32,866 bases of DNA from an uncultured Bacilli bacterium (GCA_947581715.1 CANPVK010000005.1:1-32866); one strand, 5' to 3'; shown: positions 18,001 through 27,779, counted from the first letter of the stretch. Notes: a model not told the origin generated them from the letters alone. Numbers and translations are program-made.

Positions 18001-19794
18001 CTATGGTATCAAAACAATACGAAAAGAAACAATAGGATCTGCACCACCGAGATAATGTCCAAATGCGAAAACACCAGTCATCACACCATCATACCAAAGA
18101 CCTCCACGAAAAAACCAGGGAAGAGATGAAAAAATAAAGTCAGCATAATCTTTATACCAACTACTTTTACTACGTAAATACTTATCTGGATCCTCTTCCT
18201 GACCAAATGGTCCCATCTCTCCTGTTGCATCTCCTAAAATTCGATTATTATATTGTAAACTGATGGTAGTTGTATAATTATCATAATATTTTTTCCATTT
18301 TTCATCATTGAAAAATTCTGGATAATTGTTAGTAATTTCACTATTTCCTCCAAAATACGTTGCATTAATGGTATATCCCATCACATATTCCCAAGCTCCT
18401 CCACTCATATCATAAACCCCTGTGATATTTCCAGTGGTAGAGGCATGATATCCTTCTATCGTATTATACATTTTTGTATTTGTCCCATTTTTATTGAGTT
18501 CTGTACCTTCTACATGATTTTCCGGCATATCCTCTCCATTATTATATCCTAATGTTGGTTCTTCTGTTCCTGCATAGCCTGTAATAAGAGATTTATTATT
18601 ATTGATCCTTACACTTTCGTGAGAACCATATTTAGAATGTTGTAGGTAGGCTACTGCTCCCCATTCGGTATTCTTCATCATATGACTCTCTTCATTTCTT
18701 AAATATTCATAGGATGCTTGAAATGCATTTCCGATACTAATATTTCTCCAACTATAAACATTTGGTTTAATGATGATTTTATCTGATTTTGCTTCATTGA
18801 TTTGAGCCTCTGTTGTTTGTTTTGCTCCCTCATATCCTGTTTCAAACTTTCCTACCCAAAATCCGTTTCCTCCAAATGCTAAAAAGGCTGGATGTGTCAT
18901 ATAATTTCCTTTTTGACAAGAACCTATAGAGCCTGCTATTCTTGGGGTTAGACACTCTCCTACTATTTTATCCGAAGTATTAGTAATTCCAAACTGTATC
19001 TCAATTGTTGGTGGTTTATCGGTTGTAAAACTTGTTAAATTACTATATTCTTCTATATTAAATAACTGATATTTATACTTTGGTATCCAAACAAAATAAC
19101 TTTCTATGTCACTCTCTGGTATTACTTCATCATTTTCATACTTTTTATTCTCATCTTTTAATACTACCGCATTTGCCCATCTCTTGTTTTCATATTGATA
19201 CCAAATATCATATAAATTAGCTTTCTTTACAGTTCCATCATCCGCAAGTTTTACTGGAATTAAGTGATCTGTTAATTCTGGATTTGCTCCATTTAAAATA
19301 TTTTCTGCATAATAAGATATTTCTGATATATGATATCCTTTTTTTAATGCTAAATCATGATTCTGGAATCCCCCTTCTACTCCAAAAGTAATCGTTTGAT
19401 CTTGATTAGAATAATTACGAATATAAATGGTTATCTTCTTTTTCCCACTAGCTTCTATCTCTCCAGTTGGCAAATCCGTTGTATTACTTGTATACCCAAT
19501 ATCGAACTGAGCAGAATTATTTTCTATTTCATAAAATAATTCATATTCCGAACCAATCGTATTCAAAGAAGTAACAGTAATTACTATTTCTTTTGTGGTA
19601 CTAGCTGGTATTATAACCTGATGATTTACTAGATCACTACTTTCTAATTGATAATCCAAAGTTCCTACTACCAAATTTAATTTCCCATGTTCTTCGATTT
19701 GATGTGTAAAAAAGGCATAAGAATAGTAAGCAGTAGATATCAAGAAAATAAATAATATCAATAAACTAAAATAAATCATTTTCTTTTTCATCAT
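18001..19794 (-). CDS. Secreted/anchored protein with N-terminal TM, beta-sandwich-like region and C-terminal FGE/C-type-lectin-like domain
   Basis: N-terminal MMKKKMIYFSLLILFIFLISTAYYSYAFFTHQ; C-terminal GVYDMSGGAWEYVMGY ... LPWFFRGGLWYDGVMTGVFAFGHYLGGADPIVSFRIVLIP, a pattern of formylglycine-generating-enzyme-type folds. Confidence 0.75.
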   Translation of the reverse strand: MMKKKMIYFSLLILFIFLISTAYYSYAFFTHQIEEHGKLNLVVGTLDYQLESSDLVNHQVIIPASTTKEIVITVTSLNTIGSEYELFYEIENNSAQFDIGYTSNTTDLPTGEIEASGKKKITIYIRNYSNQDQTITFGVEGGFQNHDLALKKGYHISEISYYAENILNGANPELTDHLIPVKLADDGTVKKANLYDIWYQYENKRWANAVVLKDENKKYENDEVIPESDIESYFVWIPKYKYQLFNIEEYSNLTSFTTDKPPTIEIQFGITNTSDKIVGECLTPRIAGSIGSCQKGNYMTHPAFLAFGGNGFWVGKFETGYEGAKQTTEAQINEAKSDKIIIKPNVYSWRNISIGNAFQASYEYLRNEESHMMKNTEWGAVAYLQHSKYGSHESVRINNNKSLITGYAGTEEPTLGYNNGEDMPENHVEGTELNKNGTNTKMYNTIEGYHASTTGNITGVYDMSGGAWEYVMGYTINATYFGGNSEITNNYPEFFNDEKWKKYYDNYTTTISLQYNNRILGDATGEMGPFGQEEDPDKYLRSKSSWYKDYADFIFSSLPWFFRGGLWYDGVMTGVFAFGHYLGGADPIVSFRIVLIP

Positions 19795-19803
19795 ACCTAA
19801 CCT

Positions 19804-19830
19804 AGTTTTTAAGTAATGTACTTAAAAACT
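19804..19830 (-). repeat. Perfect hairpin in the 5' leader of the FGE-like gene
   Basis: AGTTTTTAAGTA ATG TACTTAAAAACT, 12-bp arms, ending about 10 nt before the start codon. Confidence 0.9.
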
Positions 19831-19956
19831 AAAGAATAAATAAAAAAACTTTATTCTATATTAGATATATGAATATATCTGATCATTTTTAAGAAAAAAT
19901 AAATTTTAAAGAGAATTCATAATATATTAGAGAAATATGGCTTTTCTAAAAATAAA

Positions 19957-19987
19957 AAAGGATTTAAGTACATTACTTAAATCCTTT
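19957..19987. terminator. Bidirectional intrinsic terminator downstream of rlmH
   Basis: AAAGGATTTAAGTA CAT TACTTAAATCCTTT, 14-bp perfect arms; T-rich on both strands. Confidence 0.82.
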
Positions 19988-20094
19988 CTATTTTTCTATT
20001 TTTAGTATAGCATACCTATTATCTATTGTCTAGTTTTTAAAATGACTTCTATACCAATACAAAGATATTCATCATTCTTTCATAAAGCAAAAAA

Positions 20095-20550
20095 CTATTT
20101 ATGGTATTTTTCATGATTTAAAATTTTATAACTCCTAAAAATCTGTTCTAATAATAAAATTCGAAAGAGTTGATGAGGAAAAGTCATAGAAGAAAAAGAT
20201 AAATGAAACTGTGCCCTTTCTTTCAAATCTGGATGTATCCCATAAGAACCACCAATTAAAAAAGTAATATCACTATGGGATAAAAAGATTTGATCTAATT
20301 TCTGAGAGAATTCCATAGAAGATAACATCTTTCCTTCTATTTCTAAAGTTATCAAATATTCCTTACCCGTTAAATGTCTTAATATTTCTTCTTTTTCTCT
20401 TTCTAAAGCGATTTTCTCCTCATCAATCATACAATCAGGTACTTCTATGATTGATAAATTTGTATACTTCTGAATTCTTTTATAATATTCCGCTTGGGCT
20501 TCTTTCCAATAACCTTCTTTTAATTTTCCAACACAAATAATGCGAATCAT
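20095..20550 (-). CDS. rlmH: 23S rRNA (pseudouridine1915-N3)-methyltransferase RlmH
   Basis: MIRIICVGKLKEGYWKEAQAEYYKRIQKY ... FLIGGSYGIHPDLKERAQFHLSFSSMTFPHQLFRILLLEQIFRSYKILNHEKYHK. Confidence 0.96.
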   Translation of the reverse strand: MIRIICVGKLKEGYWKEAQAEYYKRIQKYTNLSIIEVPDCMIDEEKIALEREKEEILRHLTGKEYLITLEIEGKMLSSMEFSQKLDQIFLSHSDITFLIGGSYGIHPDLKERAQFHLSFSSMTFPHQLFRILLLEQIFRSYKILNHEKYHK

Positions 20551-20551
20551 T

Positions 20552-21310
20552 TTAAACCTCTATTTCTTCCAAAGATTCATATTGTTTAGCGACCAAAATT
20601 CGTTTAAAAATCTGATTTGCTTCTAATAAATCATGAGTAGTTTGAAAAGCTAACTCTTCTGTATTATTATTTTCACTAATATGTGCTAAAACAATACATT
20701 TTGTTTTCTCACCTACTAATTTCAATAAATAACCAGCTGTTGTAGCATTAGATAAATGACCTTTATCCCCAACTACTCTCTGTTTTAAAATATAAGGGTA
20801 ATCTCCTTCCATTAACATTTCTTCATCATGATTACTTTCAATAATATAAACCTCTTTATTTTGCATGAATGGAAAATATCGTTCATTAATATAACCAGTA
20901 TCGGTAATATAAACACAAGAATGTTGATTTTCTTCTAAAATAAACCCTACTCCTTCCACATCATGTGAAATACGAATCAACCGGATGGATAAATCTCCTA
21001 TTGCAAAATAATCTTGATAATAAAGAAATTGATTACTTGGTATCTTTTTGCCTAATTCCACGGCCATTTCTTCTAAAATATAAACTTTGGCATTTGTTTT
21101 CTTTAAAAAAGAAGCAAGTCCTTTCATATGATCACCATGAGTATGGGTTAAAAAAACAAAGGAAATATCTTGGGGAGTTAAGTTGACTTTCTCTAGTTCC
21201 GAAGCTAAGCTTTGATAAGGAATTCCTAAATCAATTAAGAAAGAAAAGGAATCAGTCTGTACTAACGTAGAATTTCCTTTCGAACCACTTGCTAATACTT
21301 TAACTTTCAT
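20552..21310 (-). CDS. MBL-fold metallohydrolase, YycJ/WalJ-like
   Basis: MKVKVLASGSKGNSTLVQTDSFSFLIDLGI ... FLTHTHGDHMKGL ... HISENNNTEELA; adjacent to rlmH. Confidence 0.9.
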   Translation of the reverse strand: MKVKVLASGSKGNSTLVQTDSFSFLIDLGIPYQSLASELEKVNLTPQDISFVFLTHTHGDHMKGLASFLKKTNAKVYILEEMAVELGKKIPSNQFLYYQDYFAIGDLSIRLIRISHDVEGVGFILEENQHSCVYITDTGYINERYFPFMQNKEVYIIESNHDEEMLMEGDYPYILKQRVVGDKGHLSNATTAGYLLKLVGEKTKCIVLAHISENNNTEELAFQTTHDLLEANQIFKRILVAKQYESLEEIEV

Positions 21311-22854
21311 TATCTAAAAATGGTAGTAAGTGGATTCATTGCTACCCCTCCTCGAAATGGATAACCATTATATAAACCAAAATGTAAATGTACACCAAAA
21401 GCATATCCTGTTTTCCCCATTGTACCAATTAAATCATTTGCCATCACAATATCTCCTACCCTTTTCGTTCTAGAAGCCATATGAGCATATATCGTATAAT
21501 AACCGTTTTGATGTTTAATAATAATATAGTTTCCGTTTGTATCTGTATAACCAGATTCTACTACTAACCCATTATTAGCAGCTCGAATAGCACTACCATA
21601 CCCACAACCACTAATATCTAGTCCTTCATGTTGTTTCTGCCAACGATAACCATATCCACTACTAATAGAATTACAAGTAGCTGGCCATACCCAACTTCCT
21701 ATACCAACAGGTACATCAATATTAGGAGTTACTACTTGATAATGTCTCGTTCCTCTTACCACAACTTTATTAATAGAAGGAACCAACTCTACATTTTTTA
21801 CATTCACAATATCTTTAATTTCACCATTAATTAGCTGAACTTTTGTCGTAACTAATTCCACACCTGCTTGTCCTGCTTGTTCTACTTTTTCATATCCTAC
21901 ATATTGAGTTGGATCATCTTTATATACTGTCTGAATAGGAGTAGACTCTCTAGCTACTCTATGTTCTATTTCAACTAAATCAAACTGAGGAATAATAATA
22001 CCAAGCTTCACTACTTGTCCTGGATAAAGCAAATCTTGACTAGTTTTAAATTCGTTATTAGCAATTAAAAATTCTTCTACAGAAAGCTTATTTTCTTCCG
22101 CAATTGTAGCAATTGTATCACCCGGTTTAACGGTATAATTCTTTTGTTCTTCCAAAGTACCAAATAATAAAAACTTACTTAATTCATCTTCTGATAAATA
22201 AATTTTTTCTCCAGCAGGAATACGTTCTTGCGAAATTGTAATATCGTTTTCAATATATAAATTTTCTAATAAGCTACCTTCTTCATTTTCTTCTAATTCC
22301 TCTTGGGTATCATTCAAATATTCTTCATAAACAATTGGATCAATAAAAGCTGTAATAGTTTTATCAACAGAATTCGTAAATACATCTTTATCTAAAACAT
22401 AAAGTGTTAAATCATCAGTTTTTGTAACTGTACCATCCTCATTATTTTTTTCTAATCCTTGAATAAAAATCTTATATCCATCAATCGTAAAGGAAGAAGT
22501 TCCCTTTAAATCAATAATTTTTTGATAAACTTCCTGCGTAGTAGAAATTTCTTCATCATAAGTAATTTCTTTCACAATATCTAAATCATTAGGAGCATAA
22601 ACACGATCAACTTGATACATTTGTTTTAATTGATTTTGAGTGCTATCGATATAATTTTCTAAATCTTTTTTCGATTCAATAATACCAATAGATTCTCCCG
22701 CTAAATAAACATGATAAAGCTGTCTGGGAGCAGATTTTAAGGAAGATATTCCTAATATTTTATTAGAAAATGTATTAGGATTAGAACCAAATAAAATAAG
22801 AAAACAAGAAATCAAAAGCGAAATCCCTATCACTAGTATCTGTTTTTTATTCAT
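21310..22854 (-). CDS. Cell-wall M23 endopeptidase with LysM and G5 domains
   Basis: LysM: YTVKPGDTIATIAEENKLSVEEFLIANN. G5: VEIEHRVARESTPIQTVYKDDPTQYVGYEKVEQAGQAGVELVTTKVQLING. M23: HEGLDISGCGYGSAIRAANNG...YAHMASRTKRVGDIV...GVHLHFGLYNG. The start MNKKQIL follows a GGAGG SD. Confidence 0.93.
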   Translation of the reverse strand: MNKKQILVIGISLLISCFLILFGSNPNTFSNKILGISSLKSAPRQLYHVYLAGESIGIIESKKDLENYIDSTQNQLKQMYQVDRVYAPNDLDIVKEITYDEEISTTQEVYQKIIDLKGTSSFTIDGYKIFIQGLEKNNEDGTVTKTDDLTLYVLDKDVFTNSVDKTITAFIDPIVYEEYLNDTQEELEENEEGSLLENLYIENDITISQERIPAGEKIYLSEDELSKFLLFGTLEEQKNYTVKPGDTIATIAEENKLSVEEFLIANNEFKTSQDLLYPGQVVKLGIIIPQFDLVEIEHRVARESTPIQTVYKDDPTQYVGYEKVEQAGQAGVELVTTKVQLINGEIKDIVNVKNVELVPSINKVVVRGTRHYQVVTPNIDVPVGIGSWVWPATCNSISSGYGYRWQKQHEGLDISGCGYGSAIRAANNGLVVESGYTDTNGNYIIIKHQNGYYTIYAHMASRTKRVGDIVMANDLIGTMGKTGYAFGVHLHFGLYNGYPFRGGVAMNPLTTIFR

Positions 22855-24208
22855 GATTACCTCCTTCATCATTTTTGATAAAATTTAAAAAAGTGCTAGT
22901 ATTTTTACGAAACAATAAATCTATTTTTCCGGTAGTACCTTGACGATGTTTTCCAATAATTAATTCACTTAGACTAGGGTCTGGTGCATCTCCAGAATCT
23001 TTTGGAGTTTGATAATAATCATCACGATATAATAAAGCTACAATATCGGCATCCTGCTCAATGGATCCAGATTCTCTTAAATCGCTCATTTTAGGTCTTT
23101 TATCTTCACGAGATTCTACACCACGTGATAACTGAGCTAAGGCTACAACTGGAATTTTTAATTCCATTGCCATCTTTTTGAGATTTCTAGAAATATCCGT
23201 AATTTCTGCTTGACGATTATTTCCATAATTTCCTCCCATGGTTAGAAGTTGTAGGTGGTCAATGATGACTAAGTCTAACCCATCTTCACTAGTAGCCAAA
23301 CGCCTACATTTTGATTTAATATCACCAACAGTAACACTAACATCATCGGAAATATAAAGTTTTGCATTCGCGAGTTGGCTTTTGGCTTCTGTTACTCTTT
23401 TCCAATCGTCATTTAATAAATTTCCACTAGTTAACTTCATTCCATCAATCTGTCCTAAAGAAGAAATCATACGGCTAGCCAATTGTTCCGCACCCATTTC
23501 TAAAGAAAAGATGGCTACTGTTTTATGAGATTGGATTGCCGCATTAGTGGCAAGATTCAAAGCAAAAGCAGTTTTTCCCATAGCCGGACGGGCTGCTAAA
23601 ATAATTAATTGATTTTCATGAAGTCCAGAAGTAATACGGTCTAATTCATACCAACCTGTGGAAATTCCAGTAACTTCTCCTTTGGAAGAAGCTAACTTTT
23701 CCAAATTTTCTTGTACTTCTGTTAATACTTCTTGAATCGGTCTAAATTCAGAAGAGCGACGATTTTTAATAATTCCAACAATCTTACTTTCTACTTGATC
23801 TAAAATATCACTAACCTCTCCATCGTGTTCATAAGCTAAAGTCGCAATATCAGTAGAAGTTTGAATAACACTTCTTAACATATAATTATCTTCTACAATT
23901 TGAATATAAGAATCAATATTAGCAGCAGTAGGAACGGTATTAATTAATTCTGTTAAATATTCTACCCCACCAACTTCATTCAAATTTTTACTTTGATTTA
24001 ATGCTGCCGTAATAGTCGTAATATCAATAGGTTCTTTTTTATCATGCAAATCCACAATGGTTTGAAAAATAATACCATGTTTTTCTAAATAAAAAGATCC
24101 TGCAAATAATTTATCTACTGCTTTTTCAATTGCTAGAGGAGATAAAAACATTGCTCCCAAAACAGATTGTTCAGCGACATCATCATGAGGAATTGTTTTC
24201 ATAGCCAT
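22847..24208 (-). CDS. dnaB: Replicative DNA helicase
   Basis: PHDDVAEQSVLGAMFLSP ... LIILAARPAMGKTAFALNLA ... LVIIDHLQLL ... ALAQLSRGVESREDKRPKMSDLRESGSIEQDADIVALLYRDDYY. Confidence 0.97.
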   Translation of the reverse strand: MAMKTIPHDDVAEQSVLGAMFLSPLAIEKAVDKLFAGSFYLEKHGIIFQTIVDLHDKKEPIDITTITAALNQSKNLNEVGGVEYLTELINTVPTAANIDSYIQIVEDNYMLRSVIQTSTDIATLAYEHDGEVSDILDQVESKIVGIIKNRRSSEFRPIQEVLTEVQENLEKLASSKGEVTGISTGWYELDRITSGLHENQLIILAARPAMGKTAFALNLATNAAIQSHKTVAIFSLEMGAEQLASRMISSLGQIDGMKLTSGNLLNDDWKRVTEAKSQLANAKLYISDDVSVTVGDIKSKCRRLATSEDGLDLVIIDHLQLLTMGGNYGNNRQAEITDISRNLKKMAMELKIPVVALAQLSRGVESREDKRPKMSDLRESGSIEQDADIVALLYRDDYYQTPKDSGDAPDPSLSELIIGKHRQGTTGKIDLLFRKNTSTFLNFIKNDEGGNHE

Positions 24209-24218
24209 AATATCACCT

Positions 24219-24659
24219 CTATTTTACTAATTGAACTTTTAACTCAGCTACAATATCCTTATATAAGTGAATATGTACTTTATGAAATCCTAAAGATTGT
24301 AAAAAAGTAATTAGTTCTATTTGTTTTTTATCAAAAGAAAATCCTTTTTTCCCTAATTCTTCTTTGATTTGTTTTACACTAATACTTCCAAAAACACGAT
24401 CTTTTTCACCCGTTTTCACTTTAAAAACTAAAGTTAACTTTTCTAATTCTTGTTTTAATTTTTCTGCTTCCAAAGAAAGTTGTTTTTCTTCTTCCATCTT
24501 TTCTTGTCTTTCTTTTTCAACAAGCTTTAAATTCTTTTCCGTATAAGCAACGGCATACCCATTTTTGATTAAATAATTTTGCGCATATCCGTCTTTTACT
24601 TCTTGAATTTCTCCTTTTTTAGCCTGTTTTTTGAAATCTTTGACAAAAATAACTTTCAT
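24219..24659 (-). CDS. rplI: 50S ribosomal protein L9
   Basis: MKVIFVKDFKKQAKKGEIQEVKDGYAQNYLIKNGYAVAYT ... FGSISVKQIKEEL. Confidence 0.96.
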   Translation of the reverse strand: MKVIFVKDFKKQAKKGEIQEVKDGYAQNYLIKNGYAVAYTEKNLKLVEKERQEKMEEEKQLSLEAEKLKQELEKLTLVFKVKTGEKDRVFGSISVKQIKEELGKKGFSFDKKQIELITFLQSLGFHKVHIHLYKDIVAELKVQLVK

Positions 24660-24669
24660 ACAAAACCTC

Positions 24670-25626
24670 CTATTTTAAGTAACTACGAAGTTTTTCCTCT
24701 ACCTCTGTTAAAGTCATATTTTTGATTTGACTAGCTGCATCATTCATATCTCCTCCACCACCGAAAGCTTCTGCAATTTTACCAACATGAATACTTCCAT
24801 CGCTTCTAGCACTAAGACCTACACCACCATCTACACGATTTCCTAATACAAAAGAAGCATGAATATGATGAAACTGTAATAAAGTATCTGCTATTTTGGC
24901 TAACTCTTCACGTTTATAAGAAATTTCTTTAGGAGCAACAGATAAAGCATATTTTCCATGAAGAACCTTTACTTCTGTAATTACCTTTTGTCTTATTATA
25001 TAATCATTTATATCCTGTTTCAAGTAATATTGTACTTTTCTAGGACTAGCCCCAGATTTTGCTAAAAAATAAGCAGCATGATACGTCTCTACATTCGTTT
25101 TCACAACAAAATTATTCGTATCTAAAACAATTCCTGCTAATAAACAAGTAGCATCTTGACAATCTAAAGAAAAATGATAAGAACGAATTAATTTCGTTAC
25201 GATTTCACTTGCACTAGAGGCATTTTCATCAATAATATGACAAACATTAGGAATTGTTTGTTCTGTTTCTTGATGATGATCTAAAATCAAAATAGAAAGA
25301 AAAGAAGAAAGAATTTGATCATTTTGAAGAAGTTGTGGTTTATTCGTATCGGTAATAATTAAAATACTACCTTTTTGAAGATATTGAGGAATTTCTTTAC
25401 TAGAAATAATAGTATGACTACCCTCTATTTCCTTTAAAACTTTTTCTACGCCTAATTCGTGTTTCGAATCATCAATAATGATATAACACTTTTTATGAAA
25501 ATGTTTACAAATAGAAGAAACACCAATACAAGAACCAAGTGCATCTAAATCTAAATTTTGATGTGCTACCACAAACACATTTTTACTTTTAATAATTTTC
25601 CATTTTATTCTTTTTTCTATTCTCAT
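24670..25626 (-). CDS. Standalone DHH/DHHA1 phosphoesterase (GdpP catalytic-half-like)
   Basis: VVAHQNLDLDALGSCIG; LILDHHQE; GIVLDTNNFVVKTNVETYHAAYFLAKSGASPRKVQYYLK; VGLSARSDGSIHVGKIAEAFGGGGDMNDAASQI. Adjacent to rplI and dnaB. Confidence 0.88.
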   Translation of the reverse strand: MRIEKRIKWKIIKSKNVFVVAHQNLDLDALGSCIGVSSICKHFHKKCYIIIDDSKHELGVEKVLKEIEGSHTIISSKEIPQYLQKGSILIITDTNKPQLLQNDQILSSFLSILILDHHQETEQTIPNVCHIIDENASSASEIVTKLIRSYHFSLDCQDATCLLAGIVLDTNNFVVKTNVETYHAAYFLAKSGASPRKVQYYLKQDINDYIIRQKVITEVKVLHGKYALSVAPKEISYKREELAKIADTLLQFHHIHASFVLGNRVDGGVGLSARSDGSIHVGKIAEAFGGGGDMNDAASQIKNMTLTEVEEKLRSYLK

Positions 25627-25727
25627 AATTGTTCTCCATCTACTAAAATTATACTACAGATTACCCCTTAGATGCAAATAGAACCAACTCAATTTACAAA
25701 AGAAAAAAGAAGAAAACAGTATTTTCT

Positions 25728-26450
25728 TCATTTCGGATTTTGAAAATAGCTATGAATAATTTCCTGTGAAATAGCATGGTATCCTTCTAAATTAGGATGA
25801 ATATCATTGGGATTAGGTAAATAACTAGAATTATTTTTAAATAATTGATAAATAGAAACATAACTACATTGATATTTTTTACAAATTTTCTGGTATTCCG
25901 AATCAATATAAGCAAATAAATAATCTAGATCATTCCCATTAAGATTAAAAAGAAAAGGAATAGGATTATAATAACCAATAACGACAATATCTTCTTTTGC
26001 ATACTTTCGGATATTTTTCATACATTCATCAATTTTAGGAAAAATCTCTGCTACTTGTTCTTTTAATTTTTTGATTTGTTGAACATCAATAGAATCAAAA
26101 GTAAATTGTTGTAATAAATCATTTGCTCCGATGTCAACTGTTACCAAATCAGATTCTCTTAAATCTTTTTTGAGTGTTGAATTCATTTCAATTTCTTGCA
26201 TTAAATCAAAAGTAGTATAACCACTACTAGCATATTCTTTTGTATAAAAAGACAACATATTTTTTTTCTTTAAATAATCTGCCAAATAATCGGTATAACT
26301 ATATCCAAGTTCTCCATAAGGATTCATTCCTTCTGCCAAAGAATCCCCTAAAGCAATATAGTTCAATTGATCAGTCTTAAAAATGGTATAAATACCAAAT
26401 ACAAGAAGTAATAAAACAACCAAAACGACATATTTGATATATTTTTTCAT
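25728..26450 (-). CDS. SGNH/GDSL-type hydrolase, membrane-anchored
   Basis: N-terminal TM; YIALGDSLAEGMNPYGELGYSYTDYLADYL; VDIGANDLLQ; DIHPNLEGYHAISQEI. Confidence 0.92.
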   Translation of the reverse strand: MKKYIKYVVLVVLLLLVFGIYTIFKTDQLNYIALGDSLAEGMNPYGELGYSYTDYLADYLKKKNMLSFYTKEYASSGYTTFDLMQEIEMNSTLKKDLRESDLVTVDIGANDLLQQFTFDSIDVQQIKKLKEQVAEIFPKIDECMKNIRKYAKEDIVVIGYYNPIPFLFNLNGNDLDYLFAYIDSEYQKICKKYQCSYVSIYQLFKNNSSYLPNPNDIHPNLEGYHAISQEIIHSYFQNPK

Positions 26451-26460
26451 GTTTCACCTC

Positions 26461-26486
26461 AAAAAAAGAATAGATATTCTCTATTC
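26461..26486 (-). terminator. Intrinsic terminator between murA and the SGNH hydrolase gene
   Basis: Minus strand GAATAG AGAATAT CTATTC TTTTTTT, immediately 5' of the SD GAGGTGAAACATG. Confidence 0.7.
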
Positions 26487-26525
26487 CTAGTTTATTACGA
26501 AATATTTTTTTTAGACATATTTCTT

Positions 26526-27779
26526 CTATTCTTCTTTTAATTTTATTTCAGCTCCAACATCAGTTAATTTTTCCACAATGTTTTCATATCCTCTTAAAAC
26601 ATGCTCGATATGAATAATTTGTGTTTTTCCTTCTGCAATTAATCCAGCAAGTACTAAACAAGCTCCTGCTCTTAGGTCCGTAGCTTCTACTTGACAACCT
26701 TTGAGAGGAGTAGGCCCATTTACTTTAATTTTTCTTTCATGTATTTCTATATGAGCACCCATTTGATTGAGGAAAGAAACATTTTGAAAACGATTTTCAT
26801 AAATCGTTTCTTCTAACGTAGAAACTCCTTCACATTGTGTTAACAGCGTAGTGATAGGTTGTTGTAAATCTGTAGCAAATCCCGGATAACCTTGTGTCTG
26901 AATTTTTATCGGTTTTAAATGCTCGCTTTTGGAAACAATAACACTATCCGCACCAACCTTAATTTTAACACCCATTTCTTGTAATTTTAAAATTAACGTT
27001 TCCACGTGTTCAGGAATAATGTTATCAATCTTTAAATTTTCTCCCATCAATGCTCCCGCAATAATGTAAGTACCAGCTTCAATTCGATCAGGAATTACTT
27101 CCGTATAACATCCTTTTAATTTCTGTACTCCTTTAATTCGAATTTCACTTGTGCCTGCTCCAGTAATCTTAGCACCCATTCCATTTAAAAAAATCGCTAC
27201 ATTCACAACTTCTGGTTCTTTTGCTGCATTTTCAATAATCGTTTCTCCTTTTGCCTTTACTGCAGCAAGCATAGCATTAATCGTTGCTCCAACACTTGGC
27301 ATATCCAAATAAATATGAGCACCTTTTAATTCATCAGCAGATATAATATAACGATTATCTTCTTCTACAATAGTAGCTCCTAATGCTCGAAAACTTTTTA
27401 ACGTTTGATCAATTGGTCTAGCACCTATGTTACATCCACCAGGAAAATACATTTCTACATACTTATACTTTCCTAAAAGGGCTGCCATAAAATAATAAGA
27501 AGCTCTTAATTTAACAGATAATTCTTTTGGAATTTCCTTATTTTCAATCGTTGTTGGATCAATTAAAATACTTTCACTAGCCCTTTTTACATTTGCACCC
27601 AAATATTTTAAAATTTCAGTTAACGCATCAGTATCTGTAATTTCAGGAACGTTACAGATTGTCACTTCACTATCTGCTAAAATAGCAGCAGGGATCAAAG
27701 CAACAGATGAATTTTTAGCACCACTAATACGAATCGTACCAGTTAATTTTTTGCCCCCTTGAATTTCTAACAACTTCAT
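26526..27779 (-). CDS. murA: UDP-N-acetylglucosamine 1-carboxyvinyltransferase
   Basis: MKLLEIQGGKKLTGTIRISGAKNSSVALIPAAIL; active-site region PGGCNIGARPIDQTLKSFRALGA; DLRAGACLVLAGLIAEGKT. Confidence 0.97.
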   Translation of the reverse strand: MKLLEIQGGKKLTGTIRISGAKNSSVALIPAAILADSEVTICNVPEITDTDALTEILKYLGANVKRASESILIDPTTIENKEIPKELSVKLRASYYFMAALLGKYKYVEMYFPGGCNIGARPIDQTLKSFRALGATIVEEDNRYIISADELKGAHIYLDMPSVGATINAMLAAVKAKGETIIENAAKEPEVVNVAIFLNGMGAKITGAGTSEIRIKGVQKLKGCYTEVIPDRIEAGTYIIAGALMGENLKIDNIIPEHVETLILKLQEMGVKIKVGADSVIVSKSEHLKPIKIQTQGYPGFATDLQQPITTLLTQCEGVSTLEETIYENRFQNVSFLNQMGAHIEIHERKIKVNGPTPLKGCQVEATDLRAGACLVLAGLIAEGKTQIIHIEHVLRGYENIVEKLTDVGAEIKLKEE

